From the NCBI GenBank assembly GCA_013399695.1, contig VXAU01004438.1, positions 75,385 through 139,384 of the forward strand: a stretch of DNA of 64,000 nt, in the 5' to 3' direction. Of the stretch, positions 1 through 11,593 are shown piece after piece. Below the pieces are notes generated by a model, which was not told where the DNA came from, did not search any database, and saw nothing but the letters and a program-made list of their open reading frames with translations. The position numbers and the translations under genes were made by a program. This DNA is from Formicarius rufipectus. Lineage: Eukaryota > Chordata > Aves > Passeriformes > Formicariidae. Each line of letters opens with the position of its first letter. Position 1 is the first letter of the stretch.

Positions 1-90
1 GGGGGGAAGGGTCGGGCCACCGCCCTGGGTCACCCCCAGTTGGGCCACCAGCCTCTTGGTCAGGGTGGTGGCGTCCTCCGGCATCCGCAC
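1..90 (-). CDS. MBD5: MBD5 coding exon 7, 5' part only (runs off the window)
   Basis: After an acceptor CCGCAG (AG at 92-91) the minus strand reads VRMPEDATTLTKRLVAQLGV then TQGGGPTLPP, open to the window edge. The human protein at the same junction begins VRMQEDAALLNKR and later has a TTLPP segment (from memory), so this is the start of the next MBD5 exon in phase 0. Only 30 codons are visible; the C-terminal region with the PWWP domain lies outside. The sequence is strikingly GC-rich and more diverged than the upstream exons. The intron side of the acceptor runs into a 51-bp tandem repeat that stays open in this frame. Confidence 0.88.
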   Translation of the reverse strand, partial: MRMPEDATTLTKRLVAQLGVTQGGGPTLPP

Positions 91-981
91 CTGCGGAGAG
101 CACAGCACAGGGTGGGCTTCGGCAAGGCACGGAACCGTGACGGGGGGGAGGGACCTCTGGAGGGCAGGCAGGGCAGGGTCACCCGGAGGAGGGGACAGGA
201 GGGACCTCTGGAGATCACCCAGGGTGGGGTCACCTGGAGGAGGGGACAGGAGGGACCTCTGGAGATCAGCCAGGGTGGGGTCACCCAGAACAGGGGACAG
301 GAGGGACCTCTGGAGATCACCCAGGGTGGGGTCACCCAGAACAGGGGACAGGAGGGACCTCTGGAGATCACCCAGGGCAAGGTCAACCAGTGCAGGGGAC
401 AGGAGGGACCTCTGGAGATGATCCAGTCCAACCCCCTCCCTAGGCAGGGTCACCTGGAGGAGGGGACAGGAGGGACCTCTGGAGATCACTCAGTCCACTT
501 GCACTGGGAATACAAGAGGACTGGGCCACACAGTCACCTGTAATAACTCATTAAGTCTCTAATCACTGGGAAGTGGTTTCAGCATTCCCTTCTCACCACT
601 CAATTACCAGAATGGGCTAAATGGGAATTTCTGATCATTTCTGCAGAGTGGGGAAGAGTTTTGCTACAAACATGTGGCACTGGCAGCACAGAGCCAGCAC
701 CTCTCAGAGCATCCACCACGACTCTTCCCAAGGAAACTGCTCCCAATTCCTCCAGAGAAATCAAATTCCCACAAGAAGTGTTACTGATCTGCCAAACCCA
801 TGCCTTACTGAGAGAGCACATTCTCTGCACTGTGTATCTGCATACATAATTTATATACAATATATAATTTATATGTATCACGTTGTCTTAATCAGCCACA
901 AAAGCCAAACTGGGGGGGATGTCATTTTCCCTCCTGAGAGCTGCCCATTTGTTGGAATCTCACTTCCCTTTTGCTTCCTAC
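91..981 (-). other. MBD5 intron between exons 6 and 7
   Basis: This 891-nt intron holds the 51-bp minisatellite at roughly 142-484. The rest (about 490-981) is unique sequence with an AT-rich patch at 840-880. No further exon is visible. Confidence 0.85.
142..484. repeat. 51-bp minisatellite beside the exon 7 acceptor
   Basis: The motif GGGGACAGGAGGGACCTCTG recurs at 191, 242, 293, 344 and 395 (exact 51-bp spacing) and again at 462 after an inserted shift. Fifty-one bp is 17 codons, which is why several frames look open. On the sense strand each unit contains CTCCAG, and the outermost unit has a strong pyrimidine tract ending CAG|G at 455-454. Confidence 0.93.
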
Positions 982-1087
982 CTGGAAATTCTGGAACAGA
1001 CAGGCCATGGGGTTGGGGTTGTTGGCTGGGCCAGGCATTTGGGGCTGGCCCTGAAAGCCCTGCACGTTCTGGTAGCCCTGGAGAAGG

Positions 1088-1128
<41 letters not shown>

Positions 1129-1220
1129 ATTGGAAGGGAACATCTGATTGTTGTTTAGGAGCGACTGGAGATGACTCAGCTGATGGTTGTTCAGAGTAGT
1201 GTTCAGGGATGACACGTCAC
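982..1220 (-). CDS. MBD5: MBD5 coding exon 6 (polyglutamine exon)
   Basis: The minus strand reads (G)DVSSLNTTLNNHQLSHLQSL, LNNNQMFPSN, 13 glutamines, HLLQGYQNVQGFQGQPQ, and PMACLFQNFQ. The acceptor is GGGTTGCAG at 1222-1221 and the donor is CAG|GTAGGA at 981. Length is 239 nt, phase 1 in and phase 0 out, consistent with both neighbours. The Gln run is 13 uninterrupted CAG codons (CTG on plus, 1090-1128); I recall only about five Gln in human MBD5. This exon follows both the long and short forms of exon 5 in frame. Confidence 0.96.
1090..1128. repeat. (CTG)13 / (CAG)13 trinucleotide repeat in MBD5 exon 6
   Basis: Thirteen uninterrupted CTG units on plus, translated as 13 Gln on the sense strand. 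No CAA interruption is present. Confidence 0.97.
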
Positions 1221-1339
1221 CTGCAACCCAAACACAGAGAACACAAGTCAGGGAGAATTTCCTTGGCTCAGACTTCAACTGAGTGCTGAGGAAATGTCTC
1301 TGCAGAACAGCCCCACTCCCTCAGCCTCCCACGGGATGC

Positions 1340-2280
1340 TCCTCCAGCATCCTCCTGCTCTTCACCCCTCCAGGATCCCCCTGCTCTTCATTCCCCCAGG
1401 ATCCCCCTGCTCTTCACCCCTCCAGGATCCCCCTGCTCTTCATTCCAGGATCTCCCTGCTCTTCATTCCAGGATCCCCCTGTTCTTCATTCCCCAGGATC
1501 TCCCTGCTCTTCATTCCAGGATCCCCCCGCTCTTCNTTCTTCATTCCCCAGGATCTCCCTGCTCTTCATTCCCCAGGATCTCTCTGGTCTTCATTCCCCC
1601 AGAATCCCTCTGCTCTTCATTCCCGGGTCCTCCTGCTCTTCACACTTCCAGGATCCTCCTGCTCTTTACCCTTCCAGGATCCCCCTGCTCTTCATTCCGG
1701 GATCCTCCTGCTCTTCATTCCCGAGGATCCCCCTGCTCTTCATTCCGGGATCCTCCTGCTCTTCATTCCCGAGGATCCCCCTGCTCTTCATTCCGGGATC
1801 CTCCTGCTCTTCATTCCCGAGGATCCCCCTGCTCTTCATTCCGGGATCCTCCTGCTCTTCATTCCCGAGGATCCCCCTGCTCTTCATTCCGGGATCCTCC
1901 TGCTCTTCATTCCCGAGGATCCCCCTGCTCTTCATTCCGGGATCCTCCTGCTCTTCATTCCCGAGGATCCCCCTGCTCTTCATTCCCCAGGATCTCTCTG
2001 GTCTTCATTCCCCCAGAATCCCTCTGCTCTTCATTCCAGGGTCCTCCTGCTCTTCACACTTCCAGGATCCTCCTGCTCTTTACCCTTCCAGGATCCCCCT
2101 GCTCTTCATTCCAGGATCCTCCTGCTCTTCATTCCCGAGGATCCCCCTGCTCTTCATTCCAGGATCCTCCTGCTCTTCATTCCCCAGGATCCTCCTGCTC
2201 TTCATTCCAGGATCCTCCTGCTCTTCATTCCCCACCCCTGCTCTTCACCCTTCCAGGATCCTCCTGCTCTTCATTCCCCC
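1340..2280. repeat. 24-bp minisatellite with 48-bp higher-order unit
   Basis: The basic unit is GGATCCYCCTGCTCTTCATTCC with variants, 24 bp. Between about 1690 and 1980 it forms a regular 48-bp dimer (one unit with CCCCC, the next with CCTCC) repeated six times. A variant block at about 1575-1700 (GGATCTCTCTGG, CCAGAATCCCTCTG) reappears at about 1981-2110, so the array itself has a duplicated segment. A single N interrupts it at 1516. All open frames across it come from the unit being a multiple of 3. Confidence 0.93.
1516..1516. other. Single N inside minisatellite
   Basis: One undetermined base within the tandem array, probably an unresolved join; array length is therefore unreliable. Confidence 0.8.
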
Positions 2281-3423
2281 AGGACTGGTTCTGTGTCCCA
2301 TCCACCTGCCCCTGGCTGAAGGTCCTGAGAAGACTCCTGGCCTGTGGAACAGGGGTTGGAACAGCCAACACACTTGGAACAGCCAAGTGTGGCACCAGGA
2401 GCCTCTGTGATGGTCCATGTCTTGGACTCTCATCCAAACAGCACTGGGCTGGGAGAGGGAGGAGGAGGAGAGAGAGCAGTGGAAATACCTCGCAACCCCA
2501 GCAAAAGTGGTGTTTCATCAACTGGGAGTGAGAAAAGGCTTTTTGGCTCGGGCATGGGACATTCAACAATTATTATTTACATTCTGGAGCAAAAAATTGT
2601 ATTAATATTTTGTATGATGTGAAAATCTCGATGTGAAAATTCCAGTTCTAGTGAATAAATACATCGCTGAACTTGACTTTATGAAACAATAAAGCTTCAT
2701 ATATATAATAATTCTTTAGGTTTTTTTTTTTTTTTAAATTAAAACCTCCTGTTTTCCTTAAAATTTCCCTTTGCAGAATCACTGGTTAATTGTGTTCTAC
2801 ATGGGAAATGCCAGGTAGGGTTGAGTTCACTGTAGCCATTGGGTCAGGATGAGATAATGAGATAAAACACTTTATCAGCTCTTTGCCACTGTTTCATTCC
2901 CCCCAGCAGCCTCGGACACAGAGCCCAAACAGAGCAGTCCTAATTCCACTACATGCTCGTGGGGAAAATCATCCAAAAATCACCACCCAGGAGGAAAAAA
3001 GTCCTGTCTTTAGGGGCTTTTTAACACCTTGGTTGGGGCTGGAGGGGCTGGTGCTGCACAGCCACTCCCACTAACCCTGTGCTGCCCGCCTGCCCAGGGA
3101 GGCTCCAAACAGCCCAGCTGCTCCCACAGTTGGCAGGGGGTGGTTTCAGAAGGTCCAGGTGGCAGAATTAACCATTTCCAAAATCGGAATTAGACGGTAA
3201 GGCATCCAAGTCGAAATTTGCTGGGCACCTCCTACAAGAACAGTGATGTTTCCCCAACACACAGGCTGTGACACACACACACACACGAGGGTGGCAGGGT
3301 GGAGTTCTTGCAAAGAGCAACCAGAACCCAAAATTCCCCCTCCCCAACCCTCTTCATCTTTTATCAATTCCGATTTTTTTTTTTTTCCATTTCCTTTTCT
3401 ATCTGGGAAGAAACTGAACTTAC

Positions 3424-4386
3424 CAAGCAGACCCGTCCCCAGGAGAGGGTTAAGGAGCTGTGGCACCACAGAGTTACTGCTGAGTTTGGCTGGCCCAGGT
3501 GCACTCCCAGCACTGTTAGACACGTTCAGCAGCGTCTCCGCCATGGACACCACGGCCGTGCCACCACCCAGGGCCGACACGGACAGGGCAGCCACCGCCG
3601 AGGACGTGGTGGTCGTGGTAGTGGTCGCCTGGCAGGAGGTGGCAATGGAGACCTCGGGATGGCCAGTTGAGGTCAGGACCCCTCCCACGAGCTGAGGGTT
3701 GAGGGCCAGGAGCGCCGAGGCGCCGGGGGCAGTGGGCAGGAGCAATGGGCTGGCAGCGGGCTCGGAGCCTGGGAAGGTGGGCATGGGGTTGGGCAGGAGG
3801 TTCTCCACCCTGGCGCCGTCGGGCAGGGGGTCGGGGTGGGGGTTCTGCTGCTGCAGGACATCCGAGATGGTCACGTTGAAGGAGGGCACGGGCAGCATGG
3901 CAGCGGCCTGGGCTTGGCTCTGCAGCAGGGCTGCCAGCAGCTGGAAGTGCACGGGCTGCAGCACCTGCCCGTCCACGTCGCCGGAGAGGAAAGCTAAAGC
4001 GGCGTTGACGTTGGGGTTGAGGAAGCCTAAAGGGTTGAGGTTGACCTCAGACTTGCCTTCTCCCGCCGAAGGCTGGAGGATATTTAAGAGGTTCTGGTTT
4101 AGGAGATGCTGCTGATTCACCGGCAGGGAGATGGGCAGGGAGCTGAGGAGGTTTTGATTCAGGGCGTGGGGCAGATTGTTGCTCGAAGAGCCGCCCTGCG
4201 GGAAGGGCAGTGAGGGCTCGTGGCCAGCGAAGGGGAAGTCGGTGCCCACGGGCAGCTGGCCCTGCTGCAGGGGGGTGCCAGCTGCAGTGGTGACTATCAC
4301 CCCGTCCTGGAGCACAGAGGTTGTCTTGGTGATGGCAGGTTGGCTGGTGCCAGCGATGGCGATGGACGATGACGGTCCTGAGGGCC
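3424..4386 (-). CDS. MBD5: MBD5 coding exon 5 (long form, with internal alternative donor)
   Basis: The exon opens (G)PSGPSSSIAIAGTSQPAITK, then SVLQDGVIVTTAAG, PISLPVNQQHLLNQNLLNIL and QPSAGEG. The long form runs on through KSEVNLNPLGFLNPNVNAAL and VHFQLLAALLQSQAQAAAML to QLLNPLLGTGLLG, with donor G|GTAAGT at 3423. Acceptor TTGCAG is at 4388-4387. Length 963 nt, phase 1 both ends. A GC-type donor (AAG|GCAAGT) at 4056 would give a short form, 4386-4057 (330 nt, also phase 1), producing SAGEG joined to DVSS as in the human canonical protein from memory. The extension contains a seven-Thr run near 3608-3628. No catalytic domain is visible. Confidence 0.93.
4057..4386 (-). other. MBD5: Predicted short form of MBD5 exon 5 (GC-AG intron donor at 4056)
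   Basis: Inside exon 5 the sense strand reads GAAG|GCAAGT, the consensus of GC-AG introns. Splicing here to the exon 6 acceptor at 1220 keeps phase 1 and gives the junction SAGEGDVSS. It removes 633 nt (211 codons). The alternative form is inferred from the motif, the phase and recollection of the human canonical isoform. Confidence 0.7.
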
Positions 4387-7300
4387 CTGCAAGGCAAAGA
4401 CATTCGGCTGTTGAGGGGGTTCTGCCTGCTGGAGACACCCCCAAGGCACATCAGAACCCTGGGGGACCCAAACCAGTCGCGTCTGACACCCACATGCAGC
4501 AAAAAGGAGGTTTAGAGCACCCAGACACGAGTCCTTTTCATACGTGGCTGGATCTGCCACCAGCCCCTCGGGATGCCCATCGGGAATGGCTGAGCTGGGC
4601 AGGTGACCTTCCCTTGAAGCTCCTTGAGGTGGCACAGACAGGAGCTCATTCACTGGCACCCACCCCAAGGCTGCCAGGACACAACAGAGCCAGCTGGAGA
4701 CCCCTCTGGAATGAACCCCTCGGGAGGAGGATCAGTGGGAGACATGGATGGGGTTGGGTGGAAGAGTTGGAGAACGTGGTTCCAGTTCTAGAGCATCAAT
4801 GGGCTTTTGGAGTTTAAATTGTTGTTTAAAGCCTCATTTTTGGACCCCTGAATTAAAATCCAGGATGATGCCTATGATGAGGTCTCCTGAATGAAGCACA
4901 TTCTGGCCCAGGTCAGTTGGCACTGTGACCCCCCCCAAGGATTTATACAGACAAGTTGTAAATTAGGGTGATCTAATCAAATCCATCCCTTGGAATGAAA
5001 GGAAAGAGCAACTGGGTGAATTCACTATTAAAAAGGCACAAAGAAAGAGTCATAAAGTTTATCTGGTTATCTTTTCACCAAAGCTGAGGGATAAAATATT
5101 ATTCTTTTTTACTTCAGGCAGAGGTTTGAAGTGACAGTGTCACACCCAAAGAGCACAGGGGAGGGGCCCAGGAGAGGTAAAGCAAAAGAAACTGCCTTGA
5201 ATTAAATCCTTCCACTTGATCTACTGCAGTTGAGTGGAGAACATTCCAGTAGGACATTTATATACGGCCCAGAGAGAAAACTGCATCCTTATAAATGGAT
5301 TTAATGATGGTTTGATGCAATAAAATCATTTTCCATTCTCCACTGCCCTGAAAAGCTGCGAGATCAGAAGGTATTGAACAATTAATTATCATTTCTCTAA
5401 GCAAACACTCTTTGAAAAGGGCTCTTCAGCCACACTCAGCTGGTGAGAACCGAACGAAATCTTCCCCTCATTTGCAACTTCAAATACCACTTCTCAAGCA
5501 GTGACATCTGAGAAGAGGCACAAAATCCACACACTGCCCTGATCTCCAGCAAGGAGAGACCCCAGCCCTCTCCCAGGAGCCACTGCCACGTGGCAGTGCA
5601 GAAAAGAAACCACGAAGGAACCAGAGGAGAGGTGAGAACCAGGTGTGACCATGAGCCAAGTGTGATGAGAAAGAAGCAAACCAAGAAATTCACAAGTGCA
5701 TTTCTCCAGGCAGCACTTTGGGATGAGGGAGAGGAACCTCAACCAGCACTGGACACACACATCCCACTGGAATTCCACCCAGGGCTTCACATTCAGCATC
5801 CCACATCAGGCAAAGGAAAAGCTTCCAGCCTTTCAAGCTGCCCAGGAGATCCAAACCCATGGGAAGTTTGGTGGTGCAGACAGATGGACACCACAGGAGA
5901 GGCCTCTGGCAACACCTCCAAAGGGAAGAGGGCAGGAGAAAAGGGTTCTCTCACAGGGAGATGTCCATGACTAGGCCAGGCTGGTGGTGGGTCAGTGCAA
6001 TCACTGAGAAAACATTTTCATTGCATTTCTTTAGTCAATAATCCATTTTCAAAAATCACAGGATGGCCCAAAGACCAACCTACAGCTTTCAGAAATGCCA
6101 TCCCCAAAGTCATCCCTTGGTGGTTTAGGAGGAAAGATCAGCTGTAGCACCCAAGTGATGGGAGATGGATGATGACCACACTTACTCTGTCACTGCACAT
6201 TTAAGGTCGGGCTCCAGTCCCAACCCAGTTCAAGGTGGCACCTCCAGCCCCTCAGATGGCTCTTCCTCCCATCTGTACCTTTCATGTGAAACCACTGGCA
6301 GAGACACCCCCAGGCTGCTCAGCTCAGCAGGATCACTGCATTTTCCAACCTTTTGAGTTATTTCCAGGCAGTATTTCTTTGGAAACTCTTCCCTCCTGCT
6401 CCAGGGGATGGACACCACACCCCACTTTTCCCTCAGCAGCTACAAAACACTTCCCTCACCCCTGAAAATCACCCTGGATTTTAAATTCAGCAGTGAGGAC
6501 ACTCCTCCATGGGTTTGGTGTTTCCCACTGCACCTCATTCCTGGGATTCACTTGGGATCCTCCTTCCCATTCAGCCAAATGACCACGTGGAGAAGGGTTT
6601 GGTGAGGAGCAAAGCTCAGGGCTGGAGAACTGCTGGAGAACTGCTGGAGAACTGCTGCTGGGGTTTGGGCAAGGGGGCTCCCTTTCTGACCCCTCACCCC
6701 CCTTTTTCTGGAGGCCTCACCTCAGAGTGTCCTCAACAGCTGCCCTTTCTCCAGATTAATTAACTAATTAATTGCTACTGAGGAAAAAATATTAAATTGA
6801 TGGATCCCGTGTAGGAGGAAGAAGATGTGCCCTTCTTTGAGCCCAGACTGGAGAAGTTTGGGAGCTGAAGGGGCCACGAGCAGCCAGAATTCAGCAGGAA
6901 AAGGAAACACAAATATTCCCACGGGAATTGGCCAGAAAGGCCCAGCAGGAACTGGGGTGGAAAGTCCTGGGCTGGGCAGTAGGAAACAGGGTGTCTTCCA
7001 CTACACTGGCTGAGCTGCCAAAACGTCACTTGTGGACCTCTTCCCAAGCCCCACCTCCAACAGGTCAGTGCTCCACATGAAGATGGCCATGCACAGCCAT
7101 TCCCACGGGAACACAGGGCTGAGGGAGCTCTGAGCTGCACTTTCTCCTCCACAGAACATACACAATGTCCATGATGTGCCTGACAGTCCTTGTGCTCCAC
7201 AGTGAACCTCCAAGATCCTGGGTTTGGCACTCAGGAGGTGCCAGGAGAAGGAAGGGATGCCCAGGAGGAGCAGTGTGGAGGTGCATGATGGACTTGATGC

Positions 7301-8414
7301 TCCTGGAGGTCGTTTCCAACGCTGCCAATCCCCCAGTTCTGAGATGTGCTGAGTCCTCTGAGAGAGCACCCCAAGTGCAATGTGCTCATCAAAGCCCTGG
7401 GAGGAGCTCCACTTGAGGGGACAGCAGGAGAAGAGTCCCAAGAGGAGGCCTGGCTTCTCAAACAGGAGCACCAGAGCATGGGATGGCTTTGGGTTTCCTT
7501 TGGGTCTGTCCTGTATTCAAAGGACTATCCAGACCCACACAACCTCCCTTGGTCAGCAGCACCCTAAGGAAAACAGGATCACAGGTGGGACCACCTGGAA
7601 TCCCTTCAGGTCTGGACAAGGATGACAACAGAAGACAAGAAGATGCCCCACAGCACCCAAGAGGTTGGCCAGGGCAGTGACTCTCCCCAAACCCCAACCC
7701 CGGACGGCTCCTTGTGGCCACACCAAGGAGATTTCTGAAGAGAAACACAAACAGGAGCTGAACACCAGCAGGGAATCACCACTGGGATCCCAAATCCCAT
7801 AAAAACATGGGATGTGAGCCCTGGAATGCCCAGGTACTGCAGGGGTGAGCTCAGCACCCAAAGGACACGAGGTCTGAAGGGTGAGAGGAGAAGGAAAGGA
7901 GAGACACCAAGCCATGAGAGGCCAGGACAAACCCTGGCTCCAGCTCCAGGGGCACAGAGCTCTGCCAGAGGTTCTTCTGCCAGTGGGTGAGAAAAACGAG
8001 GCAGGGAAAAGGAGAAATATCCAGAATGCAGAAAAAGTGGATCTGCTGTTCCTGGAGAGAAATCCTTTCTGAGCCAACAAATGGAAATCGAGTGAGATAC
8101 ACATTTAAAAAATGATGACTTGTTGTATTTAAGAGCCTTTTTTTGTTGCTTTCTTTGGAAAGCAGGTTCATTTCCCTGGCTGCATTTTGTCTGCGTTCAC
8201 TTTCTAAAGGATTCCTTGACAGGGGTTCCTCAGCAGAGACAATGGAACAGTGGGTGTTACGGAATCACTCTGTGCTCCAGCAGAGTCACTTCACTTAAAA
8301 TAAAGGAATCAGAGTGGAAGAGATTTATCCTAATTAATATCTCAGCACTGCCCTTCCATGGGAACACAGGAGCACACACGTGCTGTTGGAATGGTGGGAC
8401 ACAGTCACCCTGCT

Positions 8415-8478
8415 TTGAGACCTGGGGTGGTCTTCAAAGTCCTTTCCAACCACTCCATTCCAGGATTCTGTGATTCCA
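8415..8478 (+). mobile_element. CR1 LINE 3' tail fragment
   Basis: GGTCTTCAAAGTCCTTTCCA followed by CCATTCCAGGATTCTGTGATTC is the conserved 3' end of avian CR1. Only about 60 bp remain. Confidence 0.75.
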
Positions 8479-8760
8479 AAGATACATTTATTTTCCTGCA
8501 CTTAAAGCACGCCAATCAGAAACCAAACAACACACAATTAGTTTCTCTGTAAGAAACTCTCCATGACACATTCTCATGTTTCAGTAGCAAAGAACATCTT
8601 GCTGGAATTTGAGGAATAAAAACACTTGCTAAAAGAGGTGTATGAAGGACTCAGAAGAGTAAAAAGCACAGAATGTGCTCATTAACACCTGAAATACTGT
8701 AAGAGTTGAGAACAGATAAATGTTACACATTCCACTTTCTCAATTCTGACTTTTCCTGGG

Positions 8761-9067
8761 ATCCCAGAACGGTTTGGGTTGGAAGGACCTTAAAACCCAT
8801 CCCATCCCACCCCCTGTCATGAGCAGGGACACCTCCCACCAGCCCAGGTGGCTCCAAGCCCCGTCCACCCTGCCCTTGGACACTCCCAGGGATCCAGGGG
8901 CAGCCACAGCTTCTCTGCCCACCCTGTGCCAGGGCCTGCCCACCCTCCCAGCCAGGAATCCCTTCCCAACATCCCCCCCATCCCTGCCCTCTGGCAGTGG
9001 GAAGCCATTCCCTGTGTCCTGTCCCTCCATGCCCTGTGGACAGTCTCTCTGCACACCCAGGAACTCC
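8761..9067 (-). mobile_element. CR1 LINE 3' fragment
   Basis: On plus it starts GGTTTGGGTTGGAAGGACCT, the reverse complement of the CR1 3' end, and continues with ACACCTCCCACCAGCCCAGG and CTTCTCTGCCCACCCTGTGC, typical CR1 3'-UTR. It is 5'-truncated, as usual for CR1. Confidence 0.88.
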
Positions 9068-11593
9068 TGAGGTGGTGATGGAAACACCAACCCCAAGGCA
9101 ACCCATTCTGGCTTTGACCACTCCATCCCTTCCCCACACACTCCAACCATTTTATTCTCCCTGTTCTTTTGGGAATGGCCAACATTCCAGATGTTTATCT
9201 GCTCTCCCCTTTGCTGCCAATTCCCAGGGAGCCATAAGCCAGCATGTCCTCATCTAGACCCTGCACTGCCTGGAGAGCAGGAGATCCCAGGGAATGGCCC
9301 AGCAAACAGCAGACCCTCCAGAGAAGCAGCTCCAAACCTCCCCCAGCACCTCCAGCCCTGGAGGAACTGCTCTGCTGGGAAGGATCTACCTGCCTTGGCC
9401 ACAGTTCCCCAGGGCATCCCTGTGGACACCCACAGCATCCAGGGAATTTTCAGCACCGAAAACAAAGCAGTTGGAATTTTGGCCCCCAGAATTTTTGGGG
9501 GAGAGGGCAAAATTCCCAAACTGTTTCTAGGCAACAGAAACCCTTAAAATTAGGCTTTTTTTAATTTTTTTTAATCTGATACCTGACCAAATTGCATTCC
9601 TGGCTCTTCCCCTTATCCCTCTCTCTCCTCCAAATTCCATGATTTCCCTTATCAGCTTGTTAACAGCAAGAAAAACCTAAATAAACCAAACTGCAATAAA
9701 ATACATCATCCAGTGACACCCCAACCTACAAAATCACACTCCCACTGAAAACCACCTGGAAACTGAAGATATTATCTGTGGAAGAAGAACACAAGAGCCA
9801 CAGCAACAAAGCCTGGTCCATGTGGTTCAGATATAATTAAGAGCTCAGGCAGTAATCAGCTAATTGTGGGGCTTGACAGCATTTTTCCTCTCAGGAACTC
9901 CTTCTGGGTGTTGGCACAGACACAGATGGAGCAAATAGAAGACTTCAAAACAAAGAGGGGGAAAAGCCACAAAGTGAAATGTGAGCAGGAGTTTCCTGAG
10001 AACATCTCCCTCTGCTGCCCTGGGGTTCCACCAGCTCCTGGAGGGAGTAATTCCCAACATTCCCGATATTCCTGTCCCCAGCTCTGCCACAGAGCTGGGT
10101 GCTGGCTGGAAACTCGTTTGTATTTTTAAGACTTCTTATTAACACAGAATGCTCCACATGGAAAGAACGTTCCCATCCTCCTGAAAACACAACAGAATGT
10201 CCCTCCCTGGAATTCCACATGGATGAGATGGAAATCCCAGCCCTGAGCCCTGTGCTGGCTCAGGCAGGAGGTGCCCAGAAGATTATGGGTGATTTTAGGG
10301 AATGACACAAAGACAACACAATCTGAAACTTCATGGTGGATAAGAGAAAGGGGGTCTCTTCACCACAAATGTTCATCAGAATAATTAAATGCAGATTTGC
10401 ATTTGTCAAAACCAAAGGGACAACCTCTTTGGCTGCAAGGAATGGAACACAGTCTCACCTTTCCAGTCTTTGCCTGCACAGAACTCCCATTTATCATTTA
10501 GATTAAGAAAAAAAGGTGTCACTTCAGGCTTTTGAGTCATATTGCTGTCATTCCATGAGCCATCTCCAGGGGATTGGGAATTCCACAGCAGAACAGGTGG
10601 CGATGGAACCATTCACATCCCTGCACTGCTGAGAACCAAGGTGGGTGTTGATGCTGAGACCCTTCCCGTGGGGTTTGGCTCCTGCACACATTTGTTCTGT
10701 TGCATTTGCCCCTGGGGAGGAAATCCAGCTCTCCTGAGGATCCCTGGGAATACAACCTCAGTGGGACAGGGAAGCAAACTCCTGGTGCAAAGCCAACCTC
10801 TGCCCTGTGCAGAGCAGGGGACAAAGTCTCCAAAGGGAAAAGTGCCTCAGGAAATCTCCTCTGTGTCAGCATGACGAGGCAAAGGAGCCACACAAGGAGC
10901 AGCACATTGGGAGACAAAGCACCAGTAGAGCAGAGGGGAAAACAAACCTTCTTATCCCAGGAAAGGAGGGAAACCCTCAGAAGTCACCAGAAACTGTGAT
11001 ATTAGAGAATGATTTTTGTATAATTCAGTTTTTACAGAATTCCATCCCACATTTCACAGGAGGAGCTCAGGGACATGGAGGAGGGACTCGGGTCAGTGAC
11101 AGAGCCATTACACCTCACGGTGCCTTTGGGGTCACCTGGGTTTCCACCCACACAAACACCACCTTTCAGTACTTGGCTCAAGTGAAATTCACATTTCTGA
11201 GTTGTTCCCCTTCCAACTTTAACCCCTCCAGAGACAAGAACACCAGTAAAATCTGCCTCCTCTCCACGTCTTCACTGATGACCAAGCCAGGAGATGTCTC
11301 TCCACACTCCTCCAACTGAACACACAGTTTATTCAGCCACTCATTGCCAGTAAGGACCACGTGTGCCACCTGGATGCTCCAACCTAGGCCTGGAGCAGCA
11401 GGGAATGCTGGAAAAAACACCCACTTGATTTTGGGGAGTGACAAAAGAGGAGTGGGAACGTTCACAAATGCGTGGATTTCATTCCCGCTGCGTGCGTGGA
11501 AGTTCCCAGGAAGCAGGAGTTGTCACAGAAGAGGGGGCAGGATGGTTTTGTCCAGAAAAAGGGAGACACGTTTTAGTTTGCCACTGGTTTGGA

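Larger units (their letters stand above)
1221..3423 (-). other. MBD5 intron between exons 5 and 6
   Basis: This 2.2-kb intron contains the 24/48-bp minisatellite at about 1340-2280. The remaining part (2281-3423) is unique sequence with poly-T runs at 2719-2735 and 3374-3386 and a short CA repeat at 3272-3287. No other exon is seen. Confidence 0.88.

Noticed and set aside
230..251. A second decoy acceptor (CTCCAG|GTGAC) at 235-234
   Set aside because: It has a good pyrimidine tract, but using it would add 143 nt and break the MBD5 frame, so it is unlikely to be used productively.
40..543. Plus-strand ORF with 17-residue repeats
   Set aside because: It is a by-product of the 51-bp minisatellite; only the minus-strand frame continuous with MBD5 exon 7 deserves attention.
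1283..2410. Ser/Leu/Pro-rich repeat protein on plus
   Set aside because: The 24-bp minisatellite leaves several frames open; no start context, domain or splice evidence.
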